A DNA stretch of 64,000 nt from NCBI RefSeq assembly GCF_001661265.1, contig NW_017566999.1, positions 62,001 through 126,000 on the forward strand, read 5' to 3'. Numbering within the stretch: position 1 is the first letter of the stretch; each line of letters starts with the position of its first letter. Of this stretch, positions 1 through 11,783 are shown one piece after another. This DNA is from Saitoella complicata NRRL Y-17804. Taxonomy: Eukaryota; Ascomycota; Saitoellomycetes; Saitoellales; Saitoellaceae. The notes under the pieces were generated by a model. That model saw only the letters and a list, made by a program, of their open reading frames with translations, was not told where the DNA came from and did not search any database. A program made the position numbers and the translations under genes.

Positions 1-1
1 A

Positions 2-679
2 GATCCGTTGGAGAATGTGACTCAAATCATGTTGTGGAATACCTATCAACAGCTCTTTACTCCGTTCATTCCGATTGGAAAGCCAATCCTCCAGGCGGCG
101 GATTTAATCAAAACCGTCTCTGAATCGGCGTTCCCTAAGGCTCCGGCCAAAGTGTTAGCTACAGAGGAGGGTCCGAAGTTCATCATTGAGGGTATCAAGC
201 CTCGCGTGACGCCTGTTGGTGTCAAGGGCAAGAGATACTTTGACTGTAAATGGGGAGTGGATGCTGCTACAGGCTACGGTTGTGGTATGATCTGCCCTAC
301 AGTGAACGAGCTCTACGCTCACATCGTGGATGCACATCTCGATAAGACTCCTGGCGCAACAATGGCATGTGACTGGAACCTCTGCCGACAATTACATGCC
401 AAACCCCGGGATATGAAGACCGTCGCGCTCCATGTCCGCACGCACATGCCTGACTCAGAACAAACAGAGAACTACCATGGCTTACGAAGTCAGTTGATTA
501 TCAATGAAGGGAAGCCGAAGAAGGATGGGTTGGGTGTTACGGCGACGCTTGTGTTGAGAAATCTTGCGAGGGCGAAGGGGGCTGCAAATGTTATGGTGGG
601 GGTTGAGAAGGAGATCATGGAGGCGATTGCGGTGAATAAGGGGTTGTTTGCGTACGCCGGAGACTTGCTGCCGAGGTAA
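2..679 (+). CDS. RSC9: RSC9-like chromatin remodelling subunit, C-terminal part (5' truncated by window)
   Basis: The reading frame is open from the left window edge and stops at TAA 677-679, so only about 225 C-terminal residues are visible. The start lies outside the window. The segment opens with DPLENVTQIMLWNTYQ and carries two C2H2-type zinc modules: one around FDCKW...GYGCGMICPTVNELYAHIVDAH (about residues 77-110 of the visible part) and one around CDWNLCRQLHAKP...ALHVRTH (about 120-147). This paired zinc-finger tail following a helical region resembles fungal Rsc9/ARID2 proteins, DNA-binding subunits of the RSC nucleosome remodeller in the nucleus. The diagnostic N-terminal ARID domain would be upstream and cannot be seen, so the family call rests on the tail alone. 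No intron is visible. The next gene, PAN2, lies 388 bp downstream on the same strand. Confidence 0.6.
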   Translation, partial: DPLENVTQIMLWNTYQQLFTPFIPIGKPILQAADLIKTVSESAFPKAPAKVLATEEGPKFIIEGIKPRVTPVGVKGKRYFDCKWGVDAATGYGCGMICPTVNELYAHIVDAHLDKTPGATMACDWNLCRQLHAKPRDMKTVALHVRTHMPDSEQTENYHGLRSQLIINEGKPKKDGLGVTATLVLRNLARAKGAANVMVGVEKEIMEAIAVNKGLFAYAGDLLPR

Positions 680-1067
680 TCGGTTGGATATGGGACCCAG
701 AAGGAGATGAGTGTTGATGGACACCCCGAAGGACTGTGCGAAAGATACCCCGAGCCTGAAAGAGTGGCACTTGCGGAAGAAAGCGGAGACGGCGCAATCT
801 TGGACCAACACTAGCTAGATTAAAATCAAATTTACCGAACATCCTGAATCCATGAACCCAGCGTATGTGAGTATATGCGTCGGTCGCGGTGTGCCTACGC
901 TGGCCTGCAGCCGATGCTCGTACGCGCTCATCACCTGAACATTTCGGACGGCCATTGTAGAAGCAGCTGAGTACCACTTGAGGCTCTGATTTTCTGTTGA
1001 CGCGTTTCGACACTCCGACTTTGACGCCTGTCTTTTTCGCCGGTGCATATAGCATACAGGGAGCATA
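680..1067. other. Intergenic spacer RSC9-like / PAN2
   Basis: This 388-bp tandem spacer must hold the RSC9-like 3' UTR and the PAN2 promoter. No coding sequence, repeat or RNA gene was recognised in it. Confidence 0.5.
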
Positions 1068-4000
1068 ATGGATGAGTGGAGGGAGGTGAGTGCAGCGCTG
1101 GCACCTTCGCCGCGGCATACGGTTTGCTGACTCGGTCAATAGATCACTCGAACCGGCGATCCAATAGGTCTGCCGCCGGCACGAAAGCCTGCCATCTCAG
1201 CGCTCTCCTTTGATGTGGACCATGACCTGGTGTGGGCAGGTGACGAGAATGTTTGCCAGGATTGCTGCATTCAGTGGAGGACGTGAGTTAACGGGGTATG
1301 CAGGGTCGTCTCTTCTCGTTATACGGGCCCGAACTACGGAAATACACGAGCTTCAAGGCACACAGCGGACCAGTCAAGCAGCTCTTATCAAACGAGCGTG
1401 GGATCATCTCGGTTGGTGACACTATACGGATGACCAACAGGAGGGGAATGGCGAGATGGACCATAAAGTAAATGCGGTTTCCAATGTATATAGTGACAGA
1501 GGCTAATGCTGTTCACAGCGATGACAGTGTGCAAGACCTTCAATGCATGACATATACCGGACGAGGAGCCTCCGAAATCCTGGTGGCCGGAATGCAGAAC
1601 GACATGCTGGTCGTAAATATTGATAGAGGGACGGTTATTCAGAAGGTACATACATCCGTGTCATACTGCCACCACATACTCACATTTACAAGGAACCTGG
1701 ACCAGAGCAGACTGCGGTCATGAGACGGGGGCGGATGATTTGTGCAGGGTCATCGACGGGAGAGGTTTCATTGCTGGATCCGAAGACATTCAAGGTACAG
1801 CATCGTTTCGCGGCGCATACAGGGACCATCACGGACATGGATACACAAGGAAATCTGCTATTGACCTGTGGTTTCTCAGCACGGTGAGTACATGAAACAG
1901 AAATACCGGCCAACAACTGACGATGTTCCCTTAGGCATGGACAGTACGTGTTGGATCCCATCGTGAAAGTCTTTGACCTGCGCACAATGAGACCACTGGT
2001 GCCTATCCCATTCCCAGCTGGACCGACCTTTATCCGCATGCACCCGAAGCTGCCTTCAGCGATCATCACCGCACAGATGGGTCAGTATCACATCACTGAC
2101 GTGAACAACGTGTCCGACCTCAAGTTGCGACAAGCCACCACAGTATCCTTCATTTCAGCTGTCGACCTCTCGCCGTCAGGTGATGCATTTGCGTTGGCTG
2201 ATGCTGATGGCATTGTGCAGTTGTGGGGCACGTCAGATGAGCCATCGTTTTCGGAGTTTGCTTCGCCTGTGGATTGGCCTGATCCTGTCGTAACTCCACC
2301 AAAAGTTGAGTTCAAAGATGATACGTGAGTCGTCACTTCCCTAGGTTGCGACCCGAGATGTTAACGTCTGACAGTCCCCTGAACATGATTGGGATGTCCT
2401 ATTACCGCGAGGAGCTGCTATCTTCTTGGCCTGCAACCATGCTTTTCGAAGTTGGCAATCCGTCACCCCAAATCGACCCCGAAGTGCTTGCGACTATGAA
2501 GACAGTTGACTTTGTCGGTTATGCGCCGAACCCACGACGGAAGCTTCGGAATCAAGTCGAAAAGAACCCAGATATTGAGAAGATGCGTGGTGCGAATAAT
2601 CGCGGCCCTAGGTTTAGAAGTGAGCGAGACAAGCTTGGACTTTCGGCCGGACCGGATGGGAGTGTCACGTTTGAGGATATGGAAGACGATGTACTGGGTC
2701 CTTCGAACGTACCACGGTACTATCGTAAGGTCGAAATCCAGTACAGTAAGTTTGGTATTGAGGATTTTGACTTCGGGTATGTATAAGGTACGAACGAGGA
2801 ATGAGTACCTTGCTGACCTGTTGTACAGGTTTTACAACAAGACAGCTTTTGCTGGCCTTGAAACGCATATTCCGAATTCATATTGCAATGCTCTGCTTCA
2901 GATGTACCACTTTATCCCACATCTACGACGGATGTCTCTTGCGCATATGTCTGCGAGCTGTTCTCGACATAAGTGTATGTTTTGCGAGCTGGGATTCTTG
3001 TCCAACATGCTGCAAGACGCAAAGGGACAGAATTGTCATGCGAGCAACTTCCTACGGACGCTGAAGTCGATGAAGCAAGCCTCTGCGCTTGGGTTGCTTG
3101 ACGGTGAAGACGGCATCGATGGCAAGATCGCATCTCGAGCACCAACGATCCAATCGTTCAACAGATTCTTCTTGGATCAGATCAATATGGAGGGGAGAGA
3201 GACCGATCAGCAACCGGTGACAGGGGATGTGCAAGCAGCAGTGACCGCAAAGGCTGCTACCAGCATTCCTGCAGACCTTATGGGTATGAACATCACGACC
3301 CTGATGCGATGCACTGCGTGTGCTTCAGAGTCCGTCAAGCCTTCCACCAACATGGTCTTTGACTTGATATATCCCAAGCCACATACGAACCGCCGGGAAC
3401 CCCCGGTTCCCTCCTTCTCGTCGGTTCTCCGAGCCAGCATCCATCGCGAAGGCCAAACTCGTGCGTGGTGCAACAACTGCCGTCAGTATCAGCTTCTCGG
3501 TACTCGTAAGCTGGTCCGCAACTTGCCGCCAGTGCTGAGCTTGAACGCTGCCGTGCTTACGCCAGATCAATGGCAGTGTTGGGCGTCAAAATCATGGCCA
3601 CCACCTCGTATCGGGTTGAGCCTCATCAACAATCGAGTGACCTGCATTCACGGAAGAGATCTGGAAAAGAAGACGAATGACAGCCGCGTGCACATTTACG
3701 AACTTACGAGTATCGTAACGGAGATTCGTGCTGACAAGAACGACACGCATTTGATCGCTCTTGTCAAGATTCCTGCGAACGATCTGAGCCCAGAGCAGAC
3801 TGGAAACGAAAGCCCGTGGTATCTTTTCAATGACTTCTTGGTAAAGAATGTGAGTGAGGAGGAGGCACTGGGTTTCCCGGGTGCATGGAAGGTACCGGCG
3901 GTTCTCTGTTATCAGCAAGTCAACGTTGAAGAAGCGATTACTTTGAACCTACCGAAGCCTGACATGAGCATCCTGTACCAAGATTACTCGATTGCTGCTG

Positions 4001-4743
4001 CACGCGATTTCCGTAACTTCACTGCAGAAATCTTGGATCCCTCAGAACTACCTGGCCCAGATTTCGTTGCGGCTATAGATGCGGAGTTCGTTGCTATGCA
4101 ACAAGAGGAAACAGAAGTCCGCAGTGATGGTACGAAGTCGACGATCAGACCCAGTGTCTTGGGTCTGGCTAGGGTATCTGTGCTCCGAGGAAAGGGTGAG
4201 AAGGAAGCCGTGCCATTCATCGACGACTACATCGCGACTGATGAGCCTGTAATCGATTACCTGACTGAATTCTCGGGTATTCGCCAAGGTGACCTTGACG
4301 TAGGTCTTTCACGGCACACCTTGCTTCCGTTGAAGATGGCGTACAAGAAGTTGCGGTTGCTAGTAAACCTTGGTTGCAAGTTCCTTGGACATGGACTGGC
4401 GAAGGATTTGCGAATCATCAACATTATCATCCCGAAAGAGCAGATCATCGACACAGTCGATCTCTTCTACCTGAAGAGCAGACATAGAAAACTTTCTCTG
4501 CGATTCCTCGCCTGGTACATCCTTCATGAAGAGATTCAGCAAGATACTCATGACTCCATTGAGGATGCACGAACCGCATTACGTCTTCATCAGAAGTATC
4601 TGGAGTACGAGGAGGCAGGAGTACTTGAGACGATTCTTCATGATCTTTACAATACTGGACGCAAACATAATTTTCGTCCTCCGGTAAAGGCTGAAGTGGA
4701 ACATGCACCTCCAGCGATAGAGGCGGCTTTTGGCGGAGATTAG
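1068..4743 (+). CDS. PAN2: PAN2, catalytic subunit of the Pan2-Pan3 deadenylase
   Basis: Pan2 shortens mRNA poly(A) tails in the cytoplasm as a DEDD-family 3'-5' exonuclease working with Pan3. Eight exons (1068-1085, 1143-1250, 1304-1467, 1519-1645, 1693-1883, 1935-2324, 2375-2776, 2829-4743) join in frame to a 1104-residue protein, the usual family size. An N-terminal WD40 region (roughly residues 1-330, e.g. GRLFSLYGPELRKYTSFKAH) is followed by a linker and a catalytically inactive ubiquitin-hydrolase-like domain (about 450-830). The C-terminal exonuclease shows AAIDAEFVAM (D and E near residue 883), HGLAKDLRI (near 987) and HDSIEDARTA (near 1041), which supply the DEDD residues. All seven introns are 47-57 nt and lie in the first 1.8 kb of the gene. 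The donor of the second (GTTTGC at 1251) is unusual, but the join is forced by the WD40 reading. The ATG chosen gives MDEWRE before intron 1. Confidence 0.95.
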
Positions 4744-5686
4744 ACAAAGACTTTAGCAAAAACAAAATTAAACGTGTAGTAATGAAACAGGTCGCTACGT
4801 CCGGAGTGCGCTGTAAGTTGTCATCCTGTCAGATACAAAATTCCTTTGATGTTGTTGTACGGCTCGTGTCAGGTATCATCTTTTCATTACCGCTGAGTGC
4901 AGACTAGTTTTCAGTAGCCGCCACGGCCGAGAGTCAGTTTGAAAAGCCCTACAAAAACCACTCGCAAAACGTCAATGTGGAATCATATGGAGCGGTAAGC
5001 ATTGCATCAATTAGCATGGCATGATCTTTACCTGCCCACTATTTGACAGTCTCTCTCTCGTCTTACTCATAGAAAGGGAGCAGGTTCAGAGTTCTTTGCG
5101 GATTGCGATCATGCACGTCTATGCGAGGTTATGCACGACGTTTATCGAACTACCTTTTCCTTCATCACTCTCCCAAAACACAATCATGGACCTTGAGGGT
5201 AACAGATCAGATAGGGCTACATTGTCCCCATAATACGCTACATTTTGCTCGTCCTCTAACTCCTTTTCCATGAAGATCTCTTTGATTTCCTGGAAATCAG
5301 TCATTTTTCCCTCGCAAGCGCGCCTACTGAAAACTAGTCTGCACTCAGCGGTAGTTCATGAAGCATCCTATTGCGTGAGAACTTCGACAAGCCAGGCGCT
5401 CGTCCAAAGCGCTAGTACATGTGTAGATGTACTGAATCTATAACTACTGAGAACGGGCAAGGAGAATCAGACTGTCAGCGTATCGTGCACCATGAAATTA
5501 CGATTGAGTTGGAAATTTCTCAGTTGCTAAATCAATTGACCATTTGGTCATACTACCATCTATCTGCCTAGCCTTAACCTGTTTAACCAGAAATCAATAT
5601 CGTTACTACCATATTATTCAGGAAGACTCCAAAACCATCCCATACGAACGTACAATCAGTGAGCCATCTCAATTCCGCACTGCTCA
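4744..5686. other. Intergenic region between convergent PAN2 and the GATA gene
   Basis: This 943-bp space lies between the 3' ends of two convergent genes. Its centre is occupied by a MITE-like element (4888-5353, listed separately). The remainder is 3' UTR-like sequence without recognisable genes. Confidence 0.5.
4888..5353. mobile_element. MITE-like non-autonomous DNA element with perfect 30-bp terminal inverted repeats
   Basis: Positions 4888-4917 and 5324-5353 are exact reverse complements over 30 bp. The left arm begins TACCGCTGAGTGCAGACTAG and the right arm ends with its complement. The outermost bases are TA on both sides, so a TA target duplication with 28-bp inverted repeats is one reading. 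That would fit Tc1/mariner-type MITEs, but the family is inference. The interior is 406 bp. On the minus strand it contains an open frame of 61 codons (5304-5119, starting MTDFQEIKEIFMEKE) with a good ATG context and acidic composition. It matches no family known to me. No transposase motif is visible. No second copy of the arms was noticed elsewhere in the window. Confidence 0.7.
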
Positions 5687-7255
5687 CTATCTCTGCTCCC
5701 GACGAAACCTATCTAACCTCGCCGAGTAGACATCCAAATATATCTGCGCCCTCTTCATCCTACTCTGATAGTCCTGATACTCGTGATACGCTTCGTCTCT
5801 CTTCGCCACTAGGTATGCTTCCAGTTGCACGGGGTCGTTTTCGATACCCGGTGGGATGCTAAAGTCTGCAACGATGTGATCAGGGCCCGGAGGTTTGGTA
5901 AGCGATGGTAGCATACCAGGAGGGAGAAGACCATTCGGTGAGCGAGACATGGCATGAAGATGAGAATGCGCTACTGGGGAAGGCGTACCCATCGGTGCTG
6001 GATGTTGCGGCTGTGGAGTCATTTGTCCTTGAGGAGTCGCTGCTGCCGCTGATGGGTTCAACAGTGACCTGATGCTCTGAACTTTTGACTGATTGCCCTC
6101 GCTTTGGTTCCTCCTGGGCAACGGCACAGCTTCCGCGTAAAAGTTGAGTGGAGGTAGCGTTCGTGACACACTCGCATCTCTCGGGTGAGATGAAGGCGGA
6201 GGTCCCTGATGAAGAGGAGCATCGGGCTGTCTGGAATACGCAGCTGTGAAATCAATCGGTTGAGGCGATCTCCCCGAGTCTGCTCCAAAACTTGGATGTG
6301 GGAGTGGTAGGCTCAACTTTTGACGCTTTGCGTCATTTCCTCGCACATCGACCTCTCCATCTTCGCTACCATCTGTATCACTCTTGCCTGACAATGATCC
6401 AGCATGCTGAAGCTGGTTAGCCGATACATGATGTGCCATGGGAGACTGCTTTGACGAAAAGGATCCTGATCTTGCCATGGGTGTTCCGGCTTCGCTGGCA
6501 CCTCCGGTGGCGGGCGGCACGACGCGCTTCCGACGCTTGATGGTAGCTTTCTTCATCGTTACTGGACGATGTACACCGTGTAATTTGTAATATAATCCAC
6601 AAGCGTTACAAATAGTATTGCCGCCTTCATCTCTTCGCCAGAGAGGAGTTGTTGTGGTACCGCAATTTTGGCATGCCATTATGAGTGATGCTGGATCCGG
6701 ATCAGGTGGTTTCACTCCTGTAGGATTATTCCCTTGTCCAACTGCTGCTGTGGCAGCGGCCGCCGCGGCCGCTGCTGCGGCTTGAGCTGCTTTTGCGACA
6801 CGGTTATTGAACGCCGGACATCCACTGCACCCTCGTGCTCCACCCGTACCGTTACAGTGCCCGTCTCCAGGGCATGTTCCCGCACACCCTGATGCTGTTG
6901 GTGGCGGTACAACTGGTGGGGTGGTAGTAGGTGCTGGCCGTTTCAGGTGCACTGGACGAATGGCGTTTCGTGACTTGTAGTACAATCCACACGCGTTACA
7001 GATCGTTGCGCCCTCCGGTGATCTTCTCCATAGAGGTGTTTGTGTAGTTCCACAGTTGCTAAGGAAATACGTAAGTATATGCCAACAATAACAGTGCGAC
7101 ACCTTGGCATACCTGCACACTTGTCCGGCAACATGCGGAATACTGCCGTCTGAGGATGCTGCTACCGCATGACTGGGAGCCGGAGATGCACCAGCAGAAG
7201 CAGTCGACTGAAGAGACTGCGACGGTGCAGCTTCGTTATGCGGATGAGTCGACAT
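5687..7255 (-). CDS. SRE1: Two-finger GATA repressor of iron uptake (SreA/Urbs1/Fep1 type)
   Basis: This is a nuclear transcription factor expected to repress siderophore and iron-uptake genes at GATA sites when iron is plentiful. Exons 7255-7113 and 7058-5687 (minus strand) give 504 residues from the ATG of MSTHPHNE. The first GATA finger ([14 protein letters not shown]-...-CNACGLYYK, about residues 46-73) is split by the intron just after its first cysteine. A cysteine-rich block [20 protein letters not shown] (about 107-126) follows; this is the diagnostic iron-responsive element of the SreA/Urbs1 family. The second finger ([14 protein letters not shown]...[21 protein letters not shown], about 177-215) comes next. 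The C terminus ends in a probable coiled coil ([21 protein letters not shown]...). The 54-nt intron has no stop and keeps frame if retained. The frame also stays open to a splice acceptor at 7304-7305, so a further upstream exon is possible. No siderophore genes are nearby. Confidence 0.85.
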   Translation of the reverse strand: MSTHPHNEAAPSQSLQSTASAGASPAPSHAVAASSDGSIPHVAGQVCRYAKVSHCYCWHILTYFLSNCGTTQTPLWRRSPEGATICNACGLYYKSRNAIRPVHLKRPAPTTTPPVVPPPTASGCAGTCPGDGHCNGTGGARGCSGCPAFNNRVAKAAQAAAAAAAAAATAAVGQGNNPTGVKPPDPDPASLIMACQNCGTTTTPLWRRDEGGNTICNACGLYYKLHGVHRPVTMKKATIKRRKRVVPPATGGASEAGTPMARSGSFSSKQSPMAHHVSANQLQHAGSLSGKSDTDGSEDGEVDVRGNDAKRQKLSLPLPHPSFGADSGRSPQPIDFTAAYSRQPDAPLHQGPPPSSHPRDASVSRTLPPLNFYAEAVPLPRRNQSEGNQSKVQSIRSLLNPSAAAATPQGQMTPQPQHPAPMGTPSPVAHSHLHAMSRSPNGLLPPGMLPSLTKPPGPDHIVADFSIPPGIENDPVQLEAYLVAKRDEAYHEYQDYQSRMKRAQIYLDVYSARLDRFRREQR

Positions 7256-7648
7256 ACGACGTTGACCTGAAGTAGCGTACGTGTCCGATCTGGTTGTTGA
7301 TCTCTGCAAGTATGGTATACGGTGGAGGTTAGCAGAGCATTCCTCCTGCCAAGGGCCAAGTATGAACGGTTACGCTCCAGAGCTCTGCTTCGGGGAGGTG
7401 AATGCTTAAGGTTCGTTATCGATACCACCGACGCGCCTACTATGCCGAGTCACCAATCAGAGTGCGACATTAGGTCATCCTCTCCAAATCACCCTGCTAT
7501 CTCAACTCGGATTACTATGGAATTTACATTTGAATTTCATTGTACCTCGGCCATAGAACCCTTCCGGGAGTGTACCGGGTGTCGGGTTTGTACCGGTGCG
7601 GAAGGGCAACATGATGGTACAGAGTCTGTCATTCTGCGAATTTGATCT
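7256..7648. other. Spacer upstream of the GATA gene and downstream of SYF1
   Basis: On the minus strand a convincing 3' intron end (CTAAC followed by CTTGCAG ending at 7304) precedes the open frame of the GATA gene. A 5' non-coding or short coding exon may therefore lie between about 7340 and 7500. I could not fix its donor or an ATG. The rest should be promoter and the SYF1 3' end. Confidence 0.35.
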
Positions 7649-10175
7649 CTAGATATCGTCATCGTCCATCATAATCTCATCCACATTCGCCGGCGCATCC
7701 GTCGTCTCAGGCCCCTCATCCTCAGCCTTCCGCTTCAACGTCCCGCCAACGGGCCCAGTAGACGAAGCGACGAATCCCACTGGCGCCTGTGCCTCTCTCT
7801 CCAACGCCGCCATAGCGTCTTCTCTTTCTGTGGGAGAAGTCCCAGTTGCTGCAGTAGCTGCAATATAGTTGATGTCGGTACTACAGATCTGTTAGTAAAC
7901 TCCATGAGCAAGTGGGTGAGTGGCTTACTTGTATTGTGCCTGCACCGTCCTCTTAATCCGCAACATTTCCTTAAACGTATCCTCATTCCCATGCTTGACT
8001 TCGAAATCATGCCACTTCTGCCAAAACGAAGGCTGCGTCCGGGGATCACAGAACTGACTTGCATGCGCCAAAATAACTCTCGCACGGTCAATCTCGCCCA
8101 ATCTCCGTTCCATATCGGCAAAGTCAATTGCCATGTCTCTCGCTTCTGCATCTGGTAGTGCGGCAATGGCACGTTCGTAGATGGGACGGGCGGAGGTGAG
8201 ACCAAATTGCGAGACTGATTTGGCGATGTAGAGGTCGTAGATGTCTTTGCGGTCCTCCTCGGCGACGGCAGAAGCTGCTCTGTCGTAGATCCGCATCACA
8301 TGTCGTGCAAGACCGTGTTGCTCCTCGAGGTCTGCGTACAGGAGGAAGATTGGCTTCGCGAACTTCGGCGGGCAGTTCTCTAATGCTTGCTCGAAGAGAT
8401 CACGAGCACGCTCCAGTTGCGTTCCGCCATATCGTTTGATGAACTTGGAAAGATAGAGGTTCCACAGTTCGAAGGCGATGGGGTATGTGAATACATCCAC
8501 ACCTCTCTCGTAAACCTTGAAGCTCTCCTCAAAGTACTCGTTCTCCTCCAAGAAGTTCGCATAGTTGACAATAATCTGGGCCGTCGCAATGCGCAGTTCC
8601 ATAATGCGATCGTATACAGCCTTTGTGGTCTCCACCGTTCCCAAACCCTCCTCGAGATCCACGTAGAAGGACCACAACTTCATGCATTTGTGCAATCTTG
8701 CCTGTGGTGTCAGAGTGTCGTCGTTGAAGTCAACGGTCGACTTCCGCGGTCCTTCTGTAGCCTTCTTCATTACTGCGAACGCCCTGTCAGCCTCATCCTG
8801 CCTTAGCTCCATCTCTGCCCACTCAATCCAGATATCAGCAAGCTCATTTACAGTTTTGTATGTGACGTTCGTAGACTTCTCCAGAATTTGCCGTGCCTCA
8901 GTCATCCGTCCTCCCTCCTCGTAGAACTTCGCAAAGTTGACCCATATTTGCGCGAGTTTTCCGGTCGCTTTCTTATGGTGGATGGTAGCTAACGCGTCGG
9001 TGTATGTCTTGACCACCATCTCTGGGTTATTAGCCCATAGACTTACGCGCTTCTGCCATTCCTCTGTATTATGAGGGTTTTGTCGCAGCAGAACGTCGTT
9101 CACCAAGAATGGACGACGATCCATGAGCTGCTCGAACCTCGCCATCCGGATGTCGAGATCGAGGTCATCTTCAGGTGTCGTGTTTCCTTCTTCAGCATCT
9201 TGCATCTTCTCCGCGATCAAAGACTCTTCGTATTCTGCGTATGCATCGAACACTTGCGTGAAATCCCTAACAGTGATGACAGTGGTGATGCCCTCCTCAA
9301 AGATATCCCGTGCCCGCTCAAAGTCACCGAGCGAGATGAAATAGGTGGCCAGCGACGTCCACAACTTTCCACGCTGATCAGTAAACTTCTGAATACCCGA
9401 ACGGATGATCTTCTCGACATTGATCTCGGCAGGGATAGACCTTGGGTGATGTACAAGAATATCGCACATTTCGGTCCACAGCTGGAAATGCGACTTACCC
9501 TCCAACGACCTAAACTTGGTGTTATTCAAAACCTTGAGATACTCCTTTGCCGCCAAGCCAAAGTACTCGTTTTCGATGAGCACGTCGATGTAGGACTCCA
9601 CTTGCTCCGGCGCAATCTGCATGTATCGCTTCCATACCCGCATCGCAGTCTCCCCACCCGCACTCTTCGCCCATGGTAGATACATCTTCCAGATCCTCTC
9701 GTGCTGCGTCAACGGCAGTGCCCGCAGAGCCTTGTCGAATGTACGTCGCGTCCGCGTGATGAGAGGCTGTGACATCAAGAACTCCAAATACATTTCCCAA
9801 ATCCTCGGCATCTTGTTCAACAACACCAGCGACTTTTCGAACGCATCATTGACCTTCTCGAATTCATCGGCATATCGCGCAGGATTGATGGCGCTCAGGT
9901 GTCGCACACGTAACTCCAGATATTCCTTCCACAGCTTGTATGAGCCTGGCAGATCGAGACATGCGCGCTCGTAGACGAAGACTCGTTCAGGCAGCGGCGC
10001 TCGTGATTTGTGGTTGATGTATCGCTGCCATGATTTCAGGGAATATGGGTTTCGTAGTAACTCCTGCTCGTATGGTTCGTCGAGAAGGGACTATTCGATT
10101 GTTTGTAAGTGGAATTGCTGCAAGATCAAGCTGACAACTCACGATTAGGTACAGATCAATGTTGGAGGATGTCAT
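7649..10175 (-). CDS. SYF1: SYF1 (XAB2/Cwf3-type) pre-mRNA splicing factor, HAT-repeat protein
   Basis: Syf1 is a scaffold of the Prp19-associated (NTC) complex in the spliceosome. Exons 10175-10143, 10090-7929 and 7880-7649 join to 808 residues, normal for the family. Nearly the whole protein is tandem HAT (half-TPR) repeats with the usual W..Y..fE pattern: for example EQELLRNPYSLKSWQRYI near the N terminus, then RIWEMYLEFL, RIWKMYLPWA and many more. It ends with an acidic tail (NVDEIMMDDDDI). The start MTSSNIDLYLI was preferred because it puts the conserved YEQELLRNPYSLKSW block near residue 20, as in homologues. An in-frame ATG 24 codons further upstream (10247) is possible. Introns are 52 and 48 nt. 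The promoter lies in the 1.6-kb space shared divergently with GCP4. Confidence 0.95.
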
Positions 10176-11783
10176 GTCTTCTACGACCGACCTGTTACCG
10201 CGACGGTGTATCGGCTGCAGCGGCTGCATGTGCCCATGTGAAGTCACGGGGTCGCCTCTCGATTCCGATGACGGCAGATCCCTTGCGAGCTGAAAGGCAA
10301 AAGTCCGCCTTCAATGGCATTCCAAGTTATAGATAGCCTGTCTCTCTCTATCTCTCTCTCTCTCTGGGTGGATGTTAGCGTGCGACTTGGTGGCTGACGT
10401 TTTCGCTGGCAGAATAAATTTCGCAAGTTTCCTCCAAAGCGGCTCTTCTCTTGCAACTCCACCCAACAATGCTTATCCTGTATATACCTACCTAATAATA
10501 CAAGGTAAGAAACAGAAGCTTGAGTTGCGATCGAGGTGACGCCGAGTTGATGAAAACTTTGTCCGAGCGATACCATGCGGACCACTTGGTTTTAAACCTT
10601 TAGGAATTCTTCGTTTCTGATCTTCGTTCTCGATCGACTCGCGATGCCTCTTTTTGCTTGTTGTTGTGACACAGTGCTAATCCGTCTGTTGTTCAGGTTC
10701 GTTACCAATTATCCATTCTTGAATCGCAAAGCCGGGAATGTGTCGCCTTGATGAGAGTTATCCATACCTTTCGCGGCGAACCATTCGTGTGCCTTCGAAA
10801 ACATGCACTACCAACTGAGCATCTCGTTTTCGGCTTCTGCGATTTCAACGGATGTCGTCTGCCTTACGCAGCAGCGGCTAACGGCATGTCAAGATAGTGT
10901 CCCTGTGACTTCTTGACTTTTCCGACCAATCGTGAACGTGAGTCTACTCTTCTCCGCAAAGTCTTAACATGAACAGCCGACGCGAAGAATGGTTTACTTG
11001 ATGATAAACTTAACTATCAGTTCTGCTTCTGTAACACAAGCTGAAGATACCCCATACCAAAGAAACTCAAATTGTCTGACCGAACCATTCTTCGCAGTCA
11101 GGCTTGTCATCGCGAGGCTTCGCTATCTTACATTTTGTTGGCCAGTGCTAACGATGTGCAAAAAGTTCTTTCAAGGTACATTCTTCCTTGTATCGCTCGT
11201 TGTATCGCGGACGAGCCTCGTTATGTGATGACAACTAGTCAATCCATTCTACGACAATCAAACCCACTCTTCCGTGTTCGTCCCGATTACCCTCCAATCT
11301 TCCTCCGTCCCGGCCATTTCGGTGGTGCAGCGCGGATAGGTCGGAGTGGGAAAGAGATGACGCAGGTGTCATGCCAGGTCGAGGAATGACTTTCCGTCTA
11401 CCCATTGTCAATCGTCTTGAGGGGCAGTGGCGGTGGATCGTCGGTGGTTTGGGAGGGTAAAGACAGGCTGCTGATCTCGGGCTCTCCGGATGCAACGTGC
11501 AATGCGTTTCTTTGCAAGGGACGGCGTGCTGACTTGTCGGTGCGCCTGTAGGACTCCTACGTGATCTGCTTGTGCTCCCCTAATGATAATGATAATTTGA
11601 ATTCTTTTTCACTTATTCCTGCTTCGTTCAATCGTATCCCGTGCTTCTCCCTTGCTCTCTGTCCATCTGCCGAAGTTCTCCAGACGCGACCTCATTGTTA
11701 TCGTCACGTGCCTCGACGCGTCTACTGTCAACGTTACACTGCGACGCTCTGAAATCGCTCCTCGGTCAAACTTCGATGCGGAC
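10176..11783. other. Long divergent intergenic region SYF1 / GCP4
   Basis: This 1.6-kb space is the longest gene-free stretch outside the AT-rich island. It contains a CT-rich microsatellite at 10341-10365. Open frames up to 113 codons exist on both strands (for example 11072-11389 plus), but none shows a family signature or convincing composition. A non-coding RNA gene cannot be excluded by eye. Confidence 0.4.
10341..10365. repeat. (TC)n simple repeat
   Basis: This is a 25-bp pyrimidine run of TC dinucleotides with one interruption (TCTA), lying about 170 bp upstream of the SYF1 start on the opposite strand. On the SYF1 transcript strand it reads as a GA-rich promoter-proximal tract. Confidence 0.9.

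Noticed and set aside
9071-9679. 202-codon plus-strand frame over SYF1
   Set aside because: Antisense to clear HAT repeats and without any signature.
10244-11495. Several open frames of 80-113 codons between SYF1 and GCP4
   Set aside because: No good start context, no protein-like periodicity and no family match; treated as intergenic.
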